In this document: positions 11,102 through 21,400 of the stretch, piece by piece
Position numbering within the stretch: position 1 is the first letter of the stretch
Layout: each line of letters starts with the position of its first letter
From: Ceratobasidium sp. AG-K
Lineage: Eukaryota > Basidiomycota > Agaricomycetes > Cantharellales > Ceratobasidiaceae
Assembly (NCBI GenBank): GCA_037039685.1
Contig: JAWNGF010000013.1
Coordinates: forward strand, 62,001-126,000
Length of the DNA: 64,000 nucleotides
Direction of reading: 5' to 3'
Notes under the pieces: model-generated
The model's database searches: none
Told to the model about the DNA's origin: nothing
What the model saw: only the letters and a program-made list of their open reading frames with translations
Made by a program: the position numbers and the translations under genes

Positions 11102-12706
11102 ACCACCAACATCAAAACCAGGCGCCCAAGCAAAAAGCTTGATGACAAAAAGACCAGTCCCTTTGTTGTCAAGAAACAAATCTCTTCTCACGCGTACCAA
11201 CTTGACCTCCCCAAGTCCATGAAAATACATGATGTCTTCCATGGAAACATGTTGACTCACTACAAGGAAGATCAGGATTTCCATCGGAACCAACCCCGAC
11301 CTCCGCCAATCATTACAAAAGAAGGAGAGGAGGAATATGAGGTAGAAAGGATCATTGATTGGCATCAAGACCCCGATGGGTTGAAATATCGCATCAGATG
11401 GAAAGGATATGGGCCTCTAGAAGACACGGACGAACGGGGAGAGAAATTTGCCAATATGACTCCAGTGATGAGAAAGTTCCAGAAGGACTTTCCCACCGGC
11501 CCCCTTCCTCCGAATCTCAAACCACAAGAATACAAAAGAACAAAAGGAAAGGCAGCTGAAGTCCTCATCCCAGCTACTCAGCCTACTCACACCAGTCCGC
11601 TCTTAGCCCACTCTCCTACTGCTTTTTCAAAAAACTCCTTTTATCCTTTGCAATGGCTCCTATCTGCTCCAACAACACTGCCACTGCCACCCGTCTCGCC
11701 TCCTACAGGCTCAGTGCCACCTATGGCAATGCCATCATGGCAGGAGGACCTGGCAAATTTGCCATCAACTGCAGGGCTACAGCACCCTGGTCCCTCAAGG
11801 AGGCCAGGAAACTGGCCAACGACCTCGAGCCTGGGGTCCACCTTGGCTACATCCCCCTCGCCAAACAAAGCGACCTCAAATGGGATGAGGAACGAAAGTC
11901 CCTCATCCACCCCCAACTTGGCTCCCTCCTCTGGGTTAGCCACCCCAGCGCCCAGCCCTCAGACCCGACCGACATCGGTCACAGCAAATATTACCACTGC
12001 CGAGGATGCGTTGGACTCACCGTCCGCGACGTCGTCACCAAGAGCACCAACGCCTGGAACAGGGACACCGGCTACAAATGGGAAGGTGACAAGTGGTTCA
12101 AGCGCAAAACTGACCCCCGCATTGCCTTGGCCAACGGAGGACATCTCAACGACAATGGAATCTGGTGGAGCAATTGCTCCTACGATTTCACCAGCGGTTG
12201 GCCCACCCCCTGTAAGTGGCAGAAAAAGCCTGAACCGCCAGTCGCTGACAACACATACCCCAAAACTCCCCTCTCTGATATCAACTGGTCAAAAGGCGCC
12301 AACGAAACCAACCTGCCAATGGAGCCAGGGGAAATCAAGGAAGAGACAGTCAATGTCCCCCCCCCTCCTGCCATCACCAACAAAGATGCCGAGTGAGTCG
12401 AACAGGAGTGGAACGCAACCTGGGACAGGGCCCGGGAAAATGTCGAGGCCCTCATCGCCGATGTCAGGCAGGCAATTGCCAAGCTTGAGCCCCACCCACC
12501 GGCTGATTGCATGCCTTGCGACGCCAACGTCCTGGAGGCCTACCGCCTCGTCCAGTGCGGATCCTGGTCAGTTGACCAGCTCAACAAATGGCTCAACCAC
12601 CGACAGGAGCAGTGGGCACTCCGCAAGCAGCAAGAACTCGAGCGCCTCCAACAACGGCACCAGGAGGAGCTTGACAAGCTCTACCAGGAAAAGTGGGACC
12701 GCATGA
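11102..12706 (+). pseudogene. pol: B1 Pol 3' piece: GPF module, chromodomain and open tail
   Basis: Continues the B1 pol frame interrupted at 4152. SPFVVKKQISSHAYQLDLP is the GPY/F-type module, followed by the chromodomain (EEEYEVERIIDW, RIRWKGY, about 11330-11470). The frame then remains open for about 1.2 kb across ORF3 as a Ser/Thr/Pro-rich sequence, exactly as in B2. Whether this tail is translated is unknown; it may be open only because ORF3 uses C/G-ending codons. Confidence 0.85.
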
Positions 12707-12789
12707 ACGAAGTCCTTGAATTGGACATGCAAAACCTGGCGGAACGTGTTGGCTGGCTGGAGTTGAAGGAATGGGTTGCCCGCAGATAG
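11653..12789 (+). pseudogene. Family B ORF3 of B1, one nonsense mutation
   Basis: Homologous to the intact 352-residue ORF3 of B2. It starts MAPICSNNT and keeps the KYYHCRGC motif, the DTGYKWEGD segment and the C-terminal coiled coil ending WLELKEWVARR. A TGA at 12394-12396 divides the frame into 247 residues plus a C-terminal part that stays in frame to 12789. Codons are strongly C/G-ending, unlike the A-rich pol around it. A pyrimidine-rich tract precedes the ATG. Function unknown. Confidence 0.8.
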
Positions 12790-12829
12790 GCCCAGGCACT
12801 CCACTACCTGGCCCTATGTGGGGGGGCAA

Positions 12830-13319
12830 TGTCGTGACCTGTCCCGCCCTCTCTCTCTGCTTCTGCGGTCTTGTGGCTTGTACTGGCACCTTATGCGCCC
12901 TTTCTGTATAGATGTGCCCTCTCCCTTGTTTAGTGAGGTGTATGGATGACATGTCACCATTAGTCATATGACTCATGCTGTTTTCTATTGGCTGGCCTAC
13001 GCAGCCCTCTTTATGACTTGGACTTTGACTCAGACTTGTGACTCATGTATTTACTATGACTCACCTGTTCTCTGAGTATATATACTGGCTTGCAAGCATG
13101 GTCATCCCCAGCTTGCTTCACCTTATCAACTCTCCCTGCAGTGTGTGATCAGAGGCACTTGGCTACTTAGCCACTTCAGCAGCCACTTGGGATTTGGAGC
13201 TAGGACTTCTACTTAGAAGCTAGTGATTTCCCTTAGCGATTTAGTCTACTTAGACTTATTGCTCACAGTCAACAAGGCGATTAGCAGTTGTCAACTCTAC
13301 TACTTAGCAGGTTGCGACA
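12830..13319 (+). repeat. Family B 3' LTR (B1), 490 bp
   Basis: Starts TGTCGTGACC after a G7 run and CAA; ends GGTTGCGACA. It contains clustered TGACTCA motifs, TATATATA and the AGCTTGCTTC transcript start. It is clearly diverged from the 497-bp B2 LTR, so it belongs to a subfamily or is older. Confidence 0.92.
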
Positions 13320-13321
13320 GG

Positions 13322-13759
13322 TATCTTCAAGGCACGCAAAAGCTCGGAATTGTTTTTGATCAATCCAAACCGCTCAAACTCATTGGGTACGTCGATGCGG
13401 ACTATGCTGGCAATCCTAATACGAGCCGATTGACTACTGGGTGGGCTTTCATAATGGCTGGAGGGGTTGTCGCATGGTCAACTCAAAAACAGCCAACCAT
13501 TTTGCTATCCAGCACCAAAGCCGAATATGTTGCTGCTGCGAGTGCAGCACAAGAACTCATCTGGCTACGCCAATTCCTTGCCGAACTCAGAGTCACTGCC
13601 GATGGTCCGACTACGCTACTTACCAATAATCAATCGAGTATTGCATTAGCCAAGAACCCCGTCAATCATCAAAACACGAAGCATATTCAAGTCAAACACC
13701 ATTTTATTCATGAGATGGTTGCTCTCCACAAACTCAATCTGCAATTCATTCCAACCGAC
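13322..13759 (+). pseudogene. pol: Copia P RNase H fragment
   Basis: Ty1/Copia RNase H: YVDADYAGN near 13388, TGWAFIMAGG, and SSTKAEYVA near 13510, then LTNNQSSIALAKNP. The left part is lost to the B1 insertion at 13320. The frame ends at PTD where C3 entered (TSD CCGAC, 13755-13759) and resumes at 28129. No stop within the fragment. The normal order upstream (Gag, integrase, reverse transcriptase) would lie left of the window. Confidence 0.92.
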
Positions 13760-14174
13760 TGTCCCGACTTGGGTCAATTAGGTGTGTAAGAGTTGAGGGG
13801 TTCGACTGTAGGAAGTCCTAGAACCCAAGGAATGGTGATAGTTAAGAGGATTTGATTTAAGCAAGTCCTAATGGAGAGGAGGTCAAGCCTTGTCGTTAAC
13901 CGGCTTGACCTCTAGGTTTATATACATGAGGGATCAATGCCACGTCATCATCTATCAGTGTGGGAAAGCCGAGTACAACCGATGATAAGCGAGATAAGAG
14001 ACATGACTCGACATTCTGGAAGTTCCGGAAGCATCACCAATATCAAATGAAAAGACAAATACATCACATGATACAAGTTAAGCGCCAGAGGACATTTGTA
14101 CCAAAAAAGGAAAGTGTTCGGAAAAAAAGATATAAAATCAGAATAAAATGTCTGAGCTTAGTCAGCTCATGACA
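13760..14174 (-). repeat. Family C 3' LTR (C3), 415 bp
   Basis: Reverse-complement LTR reading from TGTCCCGACT to GCTCATGACA on the plus strand. I find no difference from the other C3 LTR at 27709-28123. Confidence 0.95.
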
Positions 14175-14184
14175 TTACCCCCTC

Positions 14185-14936
14185 CTAAGGGCCTGGCGCA
14201 GTGGGGTGAAGTTTGTGAAATTTATCAACCAGTTCAGGAGCGTTCTTGAGGTCTTCCTTTGATTGCCAAGAATTGTCTGCATGAGAGTATCCTTTCCACT
14301 TGACGTAATAGTGGAGTTGACGGCGAATTTTCTTGGAATTAAGGATCTCTTCGACTTCCCACTCTTCTTCTCCTTCTTGTGTGACAATAGGGGGTGGTTG
14401 AGCAGGTTCGCGGCCGTGGGGATCAGCGTGGAATTTCTTGAGCAGCATGACGTGGAAGACAGGATGAATCTTCATTGATTTTGGTAATTCCAGTCTAAAG
14501 GCATGAGTCCCTACTTTTTCCATTACTTTGTAAGGGCCTAAAATTTTGTGGGAGAGTTTTACTGAGGGTCTGTCTGTGGAAATGTTCTGATGATTAAGCC
14601 AGACTTTATCTCCCAGGTTTATCTCTTCTGGTTCTTTGGCTCCTTTATCAAAGTAGTGTTTATAGGACTGATTTGCTAGAATGAGGGCGGCTTTGACTTC
14701 GTCGTATCCTTTCAACAGGAATTCCGCATGGGCATCAGCTTCAGGAACAGTATAGTCTGATTCTTCCCCGATGTTCATTCTAGGGTTGAAACCCTGGCAG
14801 ATTTGGAAAGGGGTTTTGCCAGTGGATGCTTGGATTCCATTGTTGTAAGCAAATTCTGCCATAGGGAGCAGGGCCACCCAGTCATTTTGCCTATGGTTGA
14901 CAAAAGCCGTGATAAAGATTTCAACGACTTGGTTTG
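14185..14936 (-). pseudogene. pol: C3 Pol C-terminus: integrase end and chromodomain
   Basis: The distal part of C3 Pol, separated from the rest (22352-24998) by the inserted A LTR. It contains the end of the integrase core (FAYNNGIQASTGKTPFQ), the GPY/F module (LGPYKVMEKVGTHAFRLELP) and a classical chromodomain with DNSWQ. Stop codon at 14185-14187, just before the polypurine tract and LTR. Open throughout; it is inactive only because of the insertion. Confidence 0.93.
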
Positions 14937-15355
14937 TGTTGTGAGCTAGCTCACTCCATCGGACTCGCCCGTGTTCTCGCCCGTCTGTTTCCCTCTTGTT
15001 GTTACGTTCCCTGTTTCCGTTTGCCGTGTTGCCACCTTCTTGTGGTTATTCTGTTACATTGTGTAACGCGGCTGTGCTTGCTACGAGTCATGTCTGTTCA
15101 TACAGCATGACTCACATGGACACTCCTGACTGGCTATTATGTATGACTCGTGTGGCTACGCCTTGTATGACCCGGCCACTTTCTGAATATATATAGAGGA
15201 CCAACAAGCCTGGTAACCCCAGCTTGTTTTGTCTCGTCAAACATCCCCCTTGAGTGACACTTAGAACCACCCCTACCCTCAAGAGTCTACAGACACTTAA
15301 GTGTGTTGCGGCTCAAGAGGTCACTTAGGTCTTAGTGCCGTCCACTCTCCATTGC

Positions 15356-15769
15356 TGTCATGAGCTGACTAAGCTCAGACATTTTCTTCTGATTTTATAT
15401 CTTTTTTTCCGAACACTTTCCTTTGATGGTACAAATGTCCTCTGGCGCTTAACTTGTATCATGTGATGTATTTGTCTTTCCATTTGATATTGGTGATGCT
15501 TCCGGAACTTCCAGAATGTCGAGTCATATCTCTTATCTCGCTTATTATCGGTTGTACTCGGCTTTCCCACACTGATAGATGATGACGTGGCATTGATCCC
15601 TCATGTATATAAACCCAGAGGTCAAGCCGGTTAACGACAAGGCTTGACCTCCTCTCCATTAGGACTTGCCCAATTAACATCCTTTCACTATCACCACTCC
15701 TTGGGTTCTAAGACTTGTCTAAGTCGAACCCCTTAACCTTCATATACCTAATTGATCCAAGTCGGGACA
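15356..15769 (+). repeat. Family C 5' LTR (C2), 414 bp
   Basis: TGTCATGAGC to GTCGGGACA. Close to the C1 LTR but with subfamily differences, for example CCTTTGATGG in place of CCTTTTTTGG. Confidence 0.95.
15606..15650 (+). promoter_or_regulatory. C2 core promoter and predicted transcript start
   Basis: TATATAAA at 15606-15613, predicted RNA start at 15639 (AAGGCTTGACCT, 15639-15650). An 11-bp inverted repeat, GAGGTCAAGCC and GGCTTGACCTC, flanks the start. GAGTCAT and TGACGTGG motifs lie further upstream in the LTR. Confidence 0.65.
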
Positions 15770-15771
15770 TT

Positions 15772-15783
15772 AGGTCAAGCCTT
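15772..15783 (+). other. Primer-binding site of C2 (self-priming type)
   Basis: AGGTCAAGCCTT, 2 nt after the LTR, exactly complementary over 12 nt to the predicted RNA 5' end at 15639-15650. Confidence 0.8.
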
Positions 15784-16255
15784 TTTAAAAGCATCAGCCC
15801 TAAAAGCTCCTGCTTTTCCACCAAGTAGATAGAACGTACACGGGAAAACGGGCATAGTACAACGGACGAAGAGCTATACTTGATATAGACCAGTAGTCCC
15901 ACGTCGCTATACGCTGTCAGTGAACCCAATCGTTATCCTCTTTCGGGTCATAGCGGCTTTAGTCAGCTAAATACACCCTTACTCTGTTATACACTGTCGC
16001 TATCACGCCCGCCAAAGGCTGTTGATAACTGATAAGATCAGATAAGGAGTATATAAAGCAAAAGCTTAGCGTCTAGCACCCTTCACATCCAAATCAACAT
16101 CTCGGGGAAGCCAGGTCCTCTCAAGCAAAACTGGAAAGTGGTCGGAGCACCACCCAAGTTAACACTCTCATCCATCAAGAACCACATTTACTCGTCGTTT
16201 CCATCAGTACGCACTAAAAAGGAACTAATTAGTAACTAACTAATTAACCTTAAAA
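15784..16255 (+). promoter_or_regulatory. C2 leader without ATG; internal TATA box
   Basis: Non-coding part of the leader between primer site and ORF0. No ATG in any frame. TATATAAA at 16050-16057 after ACTGATAAG is shared with C1 and C3. TTAGTAACTAACTAATTAACC near 16230 followed by CATTTTTTAG resembles a fungal branch point and 3' splice site, but no upstream exon could supply an ATG. Confidence 0.4.
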
Positions 16256-17067
16256 GTGTTCCCCGCATTTTTTAGCCTCTGCGAAGCAGTCTTTAGACTG
16301 AAAGATTTCGTACTTGATCTAGACTCCAAAGTCGACGAATTAAACAGTCGAATTGAAGTACTAGAAGAAGATCAAGTCGAACAAGCAGAGGATTTAAGGG
16401 TCGAACGTACCAGAAACGACGAAAACCACAATCAACTCGAAGCCGATTACCAAGCTCTTCATTCAAGGCTCGAGTTCATCTAAATAAACCTCGACAACAC
16501 AAACAAGCAACAAGCCGATCAAGATCGTGTCCAAAGCATAAATCTAGCTGACACCAATATCGAAGTCGAGCGCTTGCAAGAACAAACCCGCGTCTTGATC
16601 GAAAATTGCGACCAACTTATTAAAATCCAAGAAAAACACACTCGAAAGGTCGAAAACCTCATCAACAACAACAAACGTCAGTGGCGCACTATCGAAACCC
16701 TTAAAGACAAAATCAAGAGCAAATACTGTCATCTAGCAGCAGAAGTGCGTATTCCTATTAATCAGGATTACCGCCTTCTAAATCACCTTAATACCATCGC
16801 ACCCAACCCTTTTCAGTGGGACCAAGACCTCGACTCACACAGGAACAACACAGGGAACAACTTAGACTAGAGTCCCTAAAACTCTTTATTGAAGACGTTC
16901 ATCGTAACTACATATACGAACAGTACGACGAACTAGGAGTAATCAACGCGTTGTTCTTGGAGGACAAAAATCTTGAATTGATATTTTTGAGAAGTCTGCG
17001 CATCATTAAAGACAGAAGGGTTCAAAGAAGAATTCGTGATATTTTGTACGGCCTGGGATCCCAATAA
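16256..17067 (+). pseudogene. C2 ORF0 with nonsense mutation
   Basis: Equivalent of C1 and C3 ORF0. The coiled-coil frame is cut by TAA at 16481-16483, where C1 and C3 have GAA, then stays open to 16870. CCCTTTT (16807-16813) and the 83-codon -1 frame to 17067 are preserved. There is no ATG anywhere in this region. If ORF0 were essential in cis, this copy would be defective despite intact gag and pol. Confidence 0.5.
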
Positions 17068-17093
17068 ATCTACCTGTTTTTCCCCGCTCCAAT

Positions 17094-18446
17094 ATGACAA
17101 GAGCCCCATCACCTAGTCAAGGGGGATTTACCCAAATTTCAGCGACATCCGGACCCGAGGTAGTTGCACATGCAATCAATGCCTTAATAGACGAAGTGCG
17201 AAAAATTAACGGTCATATTAATGCCTTAAATGGTATCACCTCTACCCTAGAACAGGGGATCGACAATAACATTGCAGACATCCATGCAATTCAAAATCAA
17301 ACTGCACAAATTGCACCCCTTCACCAATTAATGAATGCAGTGTCTCAGTCACTTGCAAACCTAGGGGCAACACCCTCCACCACTGCGTCAACAACCACCC
17401 CAGGATACAAACTCAAAATGCATCCCCCAGAAGAATTTTCTGGAGATGTAGATAAATTTGATGAGTTTAAGTCGCAATGTACCTTGTACATAAACCATAC
17501 GTCGCCACAAGCAACCACAGAACAAAAAATCACTTATATCATGGGTTATTGCAAGGGGCCGGCCTATGTATGGATGCAACCTGGAATTGATGTAGACACG
17601 GCAAGAAGAGGAGCAACAAATTGGCTACACGACATGGATGAATTCTGGAACGAAATGCAAGCTAGGTTTGGCGATGTTCACAAGATCGACCGATATAGAC
17701 AATTATACAAGAAATTGGTCCAGAAGAACTCTGTCCAAGATTATCTACGAGACTTCGTCACTTATTCATCGGTACTTGGGTACACTGATCGAGTACTTCG
17801 TGATGATTTCTATGACGGTCTTAAGGATGAAATCAAAATGGCCATGGTGTCACAGAACTTTAAACCCCACGAAGTGACAAGGACATTCAACCAAGTTCGC
17901 GAAAGAGCCCTGGAAATTGACTCCACAATGAATGCTATTAACGCGCCAAAGAAGTTGCAAAGCGCACAAACCACCACTTCAAAACAAAGTACTTCCAAGA
18001 AAACCCCAAGTACTCCAAATGCCTCACTGGGTCAAAGATTCAATGTAAACGATCGAGTCTTTATGTCAAAACCTACAGGGGGGGTGCAATACGGCAAAAT
18101 CTCAAACATTACCCAAAACGCCAAGGGCCGTCCAGTTCCACAGATCTCCTGGGATGATGGGACAAAAGGAAATGTCCCTTTTGGAGCAATTCAAAGAGAC
18201 ACCCGAACCAGTAACCTCAACGCTCCTACTATCCAAACACCCAAACCGTCCACTCCTGCTAAAGACCCTAATGCAATGGATCTTGATGGAAAAGGAAAAG
18301 GACCAATGATTTGCTTCACCTGCGGCGGCAAGGGACACTCAGCAAGAGTCTGTCCTTCCAAGAACACAGCGTCAGGATTTGAAGCTCAGATTGAAGAAAT
18401 CTCTTCAGACATTGAATCGGGAAAAGACGTCACCGAGGCTTATTAA
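17094..18446 (+). CDS. gag: C2 Gag
   Basis: 450 residues, intact. The ATG at 17094 is the first ATG after the predicted transcript start 1,455 nt upstream. The Gag core carries KMHPPEEFSGD and DYLRDFVTYSSVLGYTD; the CCHC knuckle CFTCGGKGHSARVC is at residues 407-420. It assembles the particle and binds the RNA. The last codons overlap the slippery site that gives access to pol in the -1 frame. Close to C1 and C3 Gag over the full length. Confidence 0.95.
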   Translation: MTRAPSPSQGGFTQISATSGPEVVAHAINALIDEVRKINGHINALNGITSTLEQGIDNNIADIHAIQNQTAQIAPLHQLMNAVSQSLANLGATPSTTASTTTPGYKLKMHPPEEFSGDVDKFDEFKSQCTLYINHTSPQATTEQKITYIMGYCKGPAYVWMQPGIDVDTARRGATNWLHDMDEFWNEMQARFGDVHKIDRYRQLYKKLVQKNSVQDYLRDFVTYSSVLGYTDRVLRDDFYDGLKDEIKMAMVSQNFKPHEVTRTFNQVRERALEIDSTMNAINAPKKLQSAQTTTSKQSTSKKTPSTPNASLGQRFNVNDRVFMSKPTGGVQYGKISNITQNAKGRPVPQISWDDGTKGNVPFGAIQRDTRTSNLNAPTIQTPKPSTPAKDPNAMDLDGKGKGPMICFTCGGKGHSARVCPSKNTASGFEAQIEEISSDIESGKDVTEAY

Positions 18447-18465
18447 GGAGCCAAGTACTCGGTGA
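18419..18465 (+). promoter_or_regulatory. Gag-Pol -1 frameshift signal of C2
   Basis: Slippery GGGAAAA at 18419-18425, read as G GGA AAA in the gag frame; 4-nt spacer; hairpin with arms TCACCGAG (18430-18437) and CTCGGTGA (18458-18465), eight perfect pairs, with an inner GGCT/AGCC pairing and the gag TAA in the loop. The -1 frame is open from the heptamer into pol. Confidence 0.75.
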
Positions 18466-18481
18466 TATTTTAGCTAGTAAT

Positions 18482-21400
18482 ATGGATGAACTAGAAATCA
18501 TGTCAATATCAAATGAAAACCAATTATACCTTGATTTCACCGCTCATCCACTAGTTACGGCTCCTGGTTCTAAGTCAGTTAACAGATCAAAAAGATTCTC
18601 TGGACAAGCACTTCTTGACTGCGGCGCAACCTCCTGTTTCATCAACCCTTCCCTAGCAAAAGAGGCAAACCTCCCCCTTTTCCAACACGAAAAACCCAAG
18701 ACTCTGCGAGTTATAGACGGACGAGAAGTCTCGTCTGGAAAAGTCACCCACTATACCAAATTTAAACTTGTCATGGGAACACATTCCAGCGAAATAGAAT
18801 GTCATGTTACAAACATTGGAAGACACCCTATCGTACTCGGGATGTCATGGCTCAAGAAACATAACCCACAAATTAATTGGAAAAATAGGACAATTGCATA
18901 CACAAGCGAATTCTGCTCAAAAAACTGCCTAGAAGTCCCATCTACACTCCAAATCGCAGCAGAAACCACATTACCAGAAGAATACAAAGAGTTCGCAGAT
19001 GTGTTCGACGAGTCCAGATTAGAAGAACTCCCACCTCACAGGCCAACTGACATTACGCTCGACCTCCTACCAGAAGCTAAACTAAAGCATGGCCCTATTT
19101 ACAAAACATCCCCAGCTGAAGACAAAGAAATGAAGAAAGTACTAGAAACCCTTATCCGAAGGGGACACATTCAGATTTCTAAGTCTCCTTTGGCTTCCCG
19201 GGTTCTGTTTGTCAAAAAACCACATCCAGAAGATCCAAACAACCCAGAATTACGCTTTTGCGTTGACTACAGATATGTGAACTCGCTATGCAAGTTCAAC
19301 GCAAGTGGAATACCTCTATTGGACCAGTGGTTAAGGGCCCTGGAAGGATTTGTCATTGGCACCACTCTAGACTTGGCACAAGGATTCCATCAAACCCGAA
19401 TAGCAGCAGGCCATGAATGGAAAACAGCATTCAAAACTCAATACGGCATGTACGAATGGAAAGTCATGCCCTTCGGTCTCAAAAACGCCCCATCAAGCTT
19501 CCAGTCCCTAATGAACTCTATATTCAGGGACATTATGGGAGTTTTCGTACTCGTATACATTGATGATATCTTTGTTTTTTCCAAACGAGTCGAAGATCAT
19601 CCAGGACACGTGAAAGAGGTGCTAAGAAGACTAAGGGAACACAAGCTGATTGCGAAATTGAAGAAATGCAAGTTCCACCAAACTAAACTGGACTGGGTAG
19701 GATTGGTCATTTCCAATAAAGGAATCGAAACGGATCAGGAAAAGGTCACGGCGGCTATGAATTGGAAAGCTCCCAAAAACGTCAAACAAGTTCAAGAATT
19801 CCTAGGATTCGTCAATTTCTATCGAAGATTCATTCAAGACTTTGCCGGCAAAGCCAGACCTCTGTACAACCTACTTAAGAAGGATCAAAAGTGGCAGTGG
19901 ACAAGCAAAGAACAAGAGGCCATGAATGCACTAAAAGAAGCTCTTAAAGTGGCACCCGTAATGATGCAGCCCGACCAGAATAAGGAATTTTTCCTTGAGA
20001 CAGATGCGTCAGGATTTGCCACAGGAGCAGTTTTATCTCAGAAGGATGAAGAGGGGAAATTACACCCTGTAGCTTTTCTTTCCAAATCACTAAATCCGGC
20101 TGAGCGAAACTATGACATTTTCGACAAAGAACTATTGGCAATAATTAGAGCTTTCAAAGAATGGCGGCACCTACTTCAAGGCACAGAAAAAGCCATTCAA
20201 GTGATAACAGATCACAAAAATTTGGAATACTTCTCATCATCCAAACAACTGAATCAACGCCAAATCCGCTGGATGAATTTCTTGGTAGACTTCAACTTCC
20301 AAATCTTGTACAGGCCAGGAAGCCAAAACAAAAAGGCAGACATTCTCTCGAGGCGATATGACCTGGAACCTTTGGGGGGGGTAGAGAACCAAGTCCTCCT
20401 CAAACCAGACATTTTCATTTCGGCTATTACCCCAGACCAGGAGATCAACGATCTAATCAGAGAAGCAATCCTTGAAGATCCCAGATTAGAAGAAGCCCAC
20501 AATAAGCTGAGAAACGGAGAAAAAGTCAAAGATTGGGAATACAGAGAAGGACTCCTAATGTTCAAAGGAAAGATCTTTGTCCCCAAGGATGAAACCATCA
20601 GAAACCTGATATTGGAATCGCGCCATGACAATATTACAGCTGGGCATCCTGGACAAACAAGAACATTAGAATTGGTCTCAAGAACTTACTACTGGCCAAC
20701 CATGAAGAAATTTGTCAACTCCTACGTGTCACACTGCGAAACATGCATTCGAATTAAACCATCGAACCAACTCCCCACAGGACTACTGCGTCCTTTACAT
20801 ATCCCTGAGAGACCCTGGGAAGAGATCTCCTATGACATGATTATAGGGCTCCCAGAATCAGAAGGATATGACGCAATCTTGACAGTTGTAGATCGGTTCT
20901 CCAAAATGGCACACTATCTCCCTTGCAAATCAACGGCCACAGCAGTAGACATAGCCAATATCTTCATTGCAAACATTTGGAAACTTCATGGCACCCCAAA
21001 AGCAACAGTCTCGGATAGAGGATCCACTTTCAACTCAAAGTTCATTAGGCATTTGTACAAACGGTTGGACGTAAAACCTACCTTCAGCACAGCCTACCAT
21101 CCAAGGACAGACGGACAGTCAGAACTAGCAAACCAAGTCGTTGAAGTCTTCATCAGAGCTTTTGTCAACCATAGGCAAAACGACTGGGTGGCCCTACTCC
21201 CTATGGCAGAATTTGCTTACAACAATGGAATTCAAGCATCCACTGGCAAAACCCCTTTCCAAATCTGCCAGGGTTTCAACCCTAGAATGAACATCGGGGA
21301 AGAATCAGACTATACTGTTCCTGAAGCTGATGCCCATGCGGAATTCCTGTTGAAAGGATACGACGAAGTCAAAGCTGCCCTCATCCTAGCAAATCAGTCC

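Larger units (their letters stand above)
1544..13319 (+). mobile_element. Family B chromovirus B1, interrupted and truncated
   Basis: Fragments 1544-4152 and 11102-13319 together match the protease-distal part of pol, ORF3 and 3' LTR of the intact B2 element (45917-53764). The left end is cut by A1, and the middle by C1 (TSD TCCTG at 4148-4152 and 11097-11101). The right flank is Copia P RNase H, beginning at 13320. It is inactive: catalytic mutation in reverse transcriptase, a frameshift, and a stop in ORF3. Confidence 0.92.
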
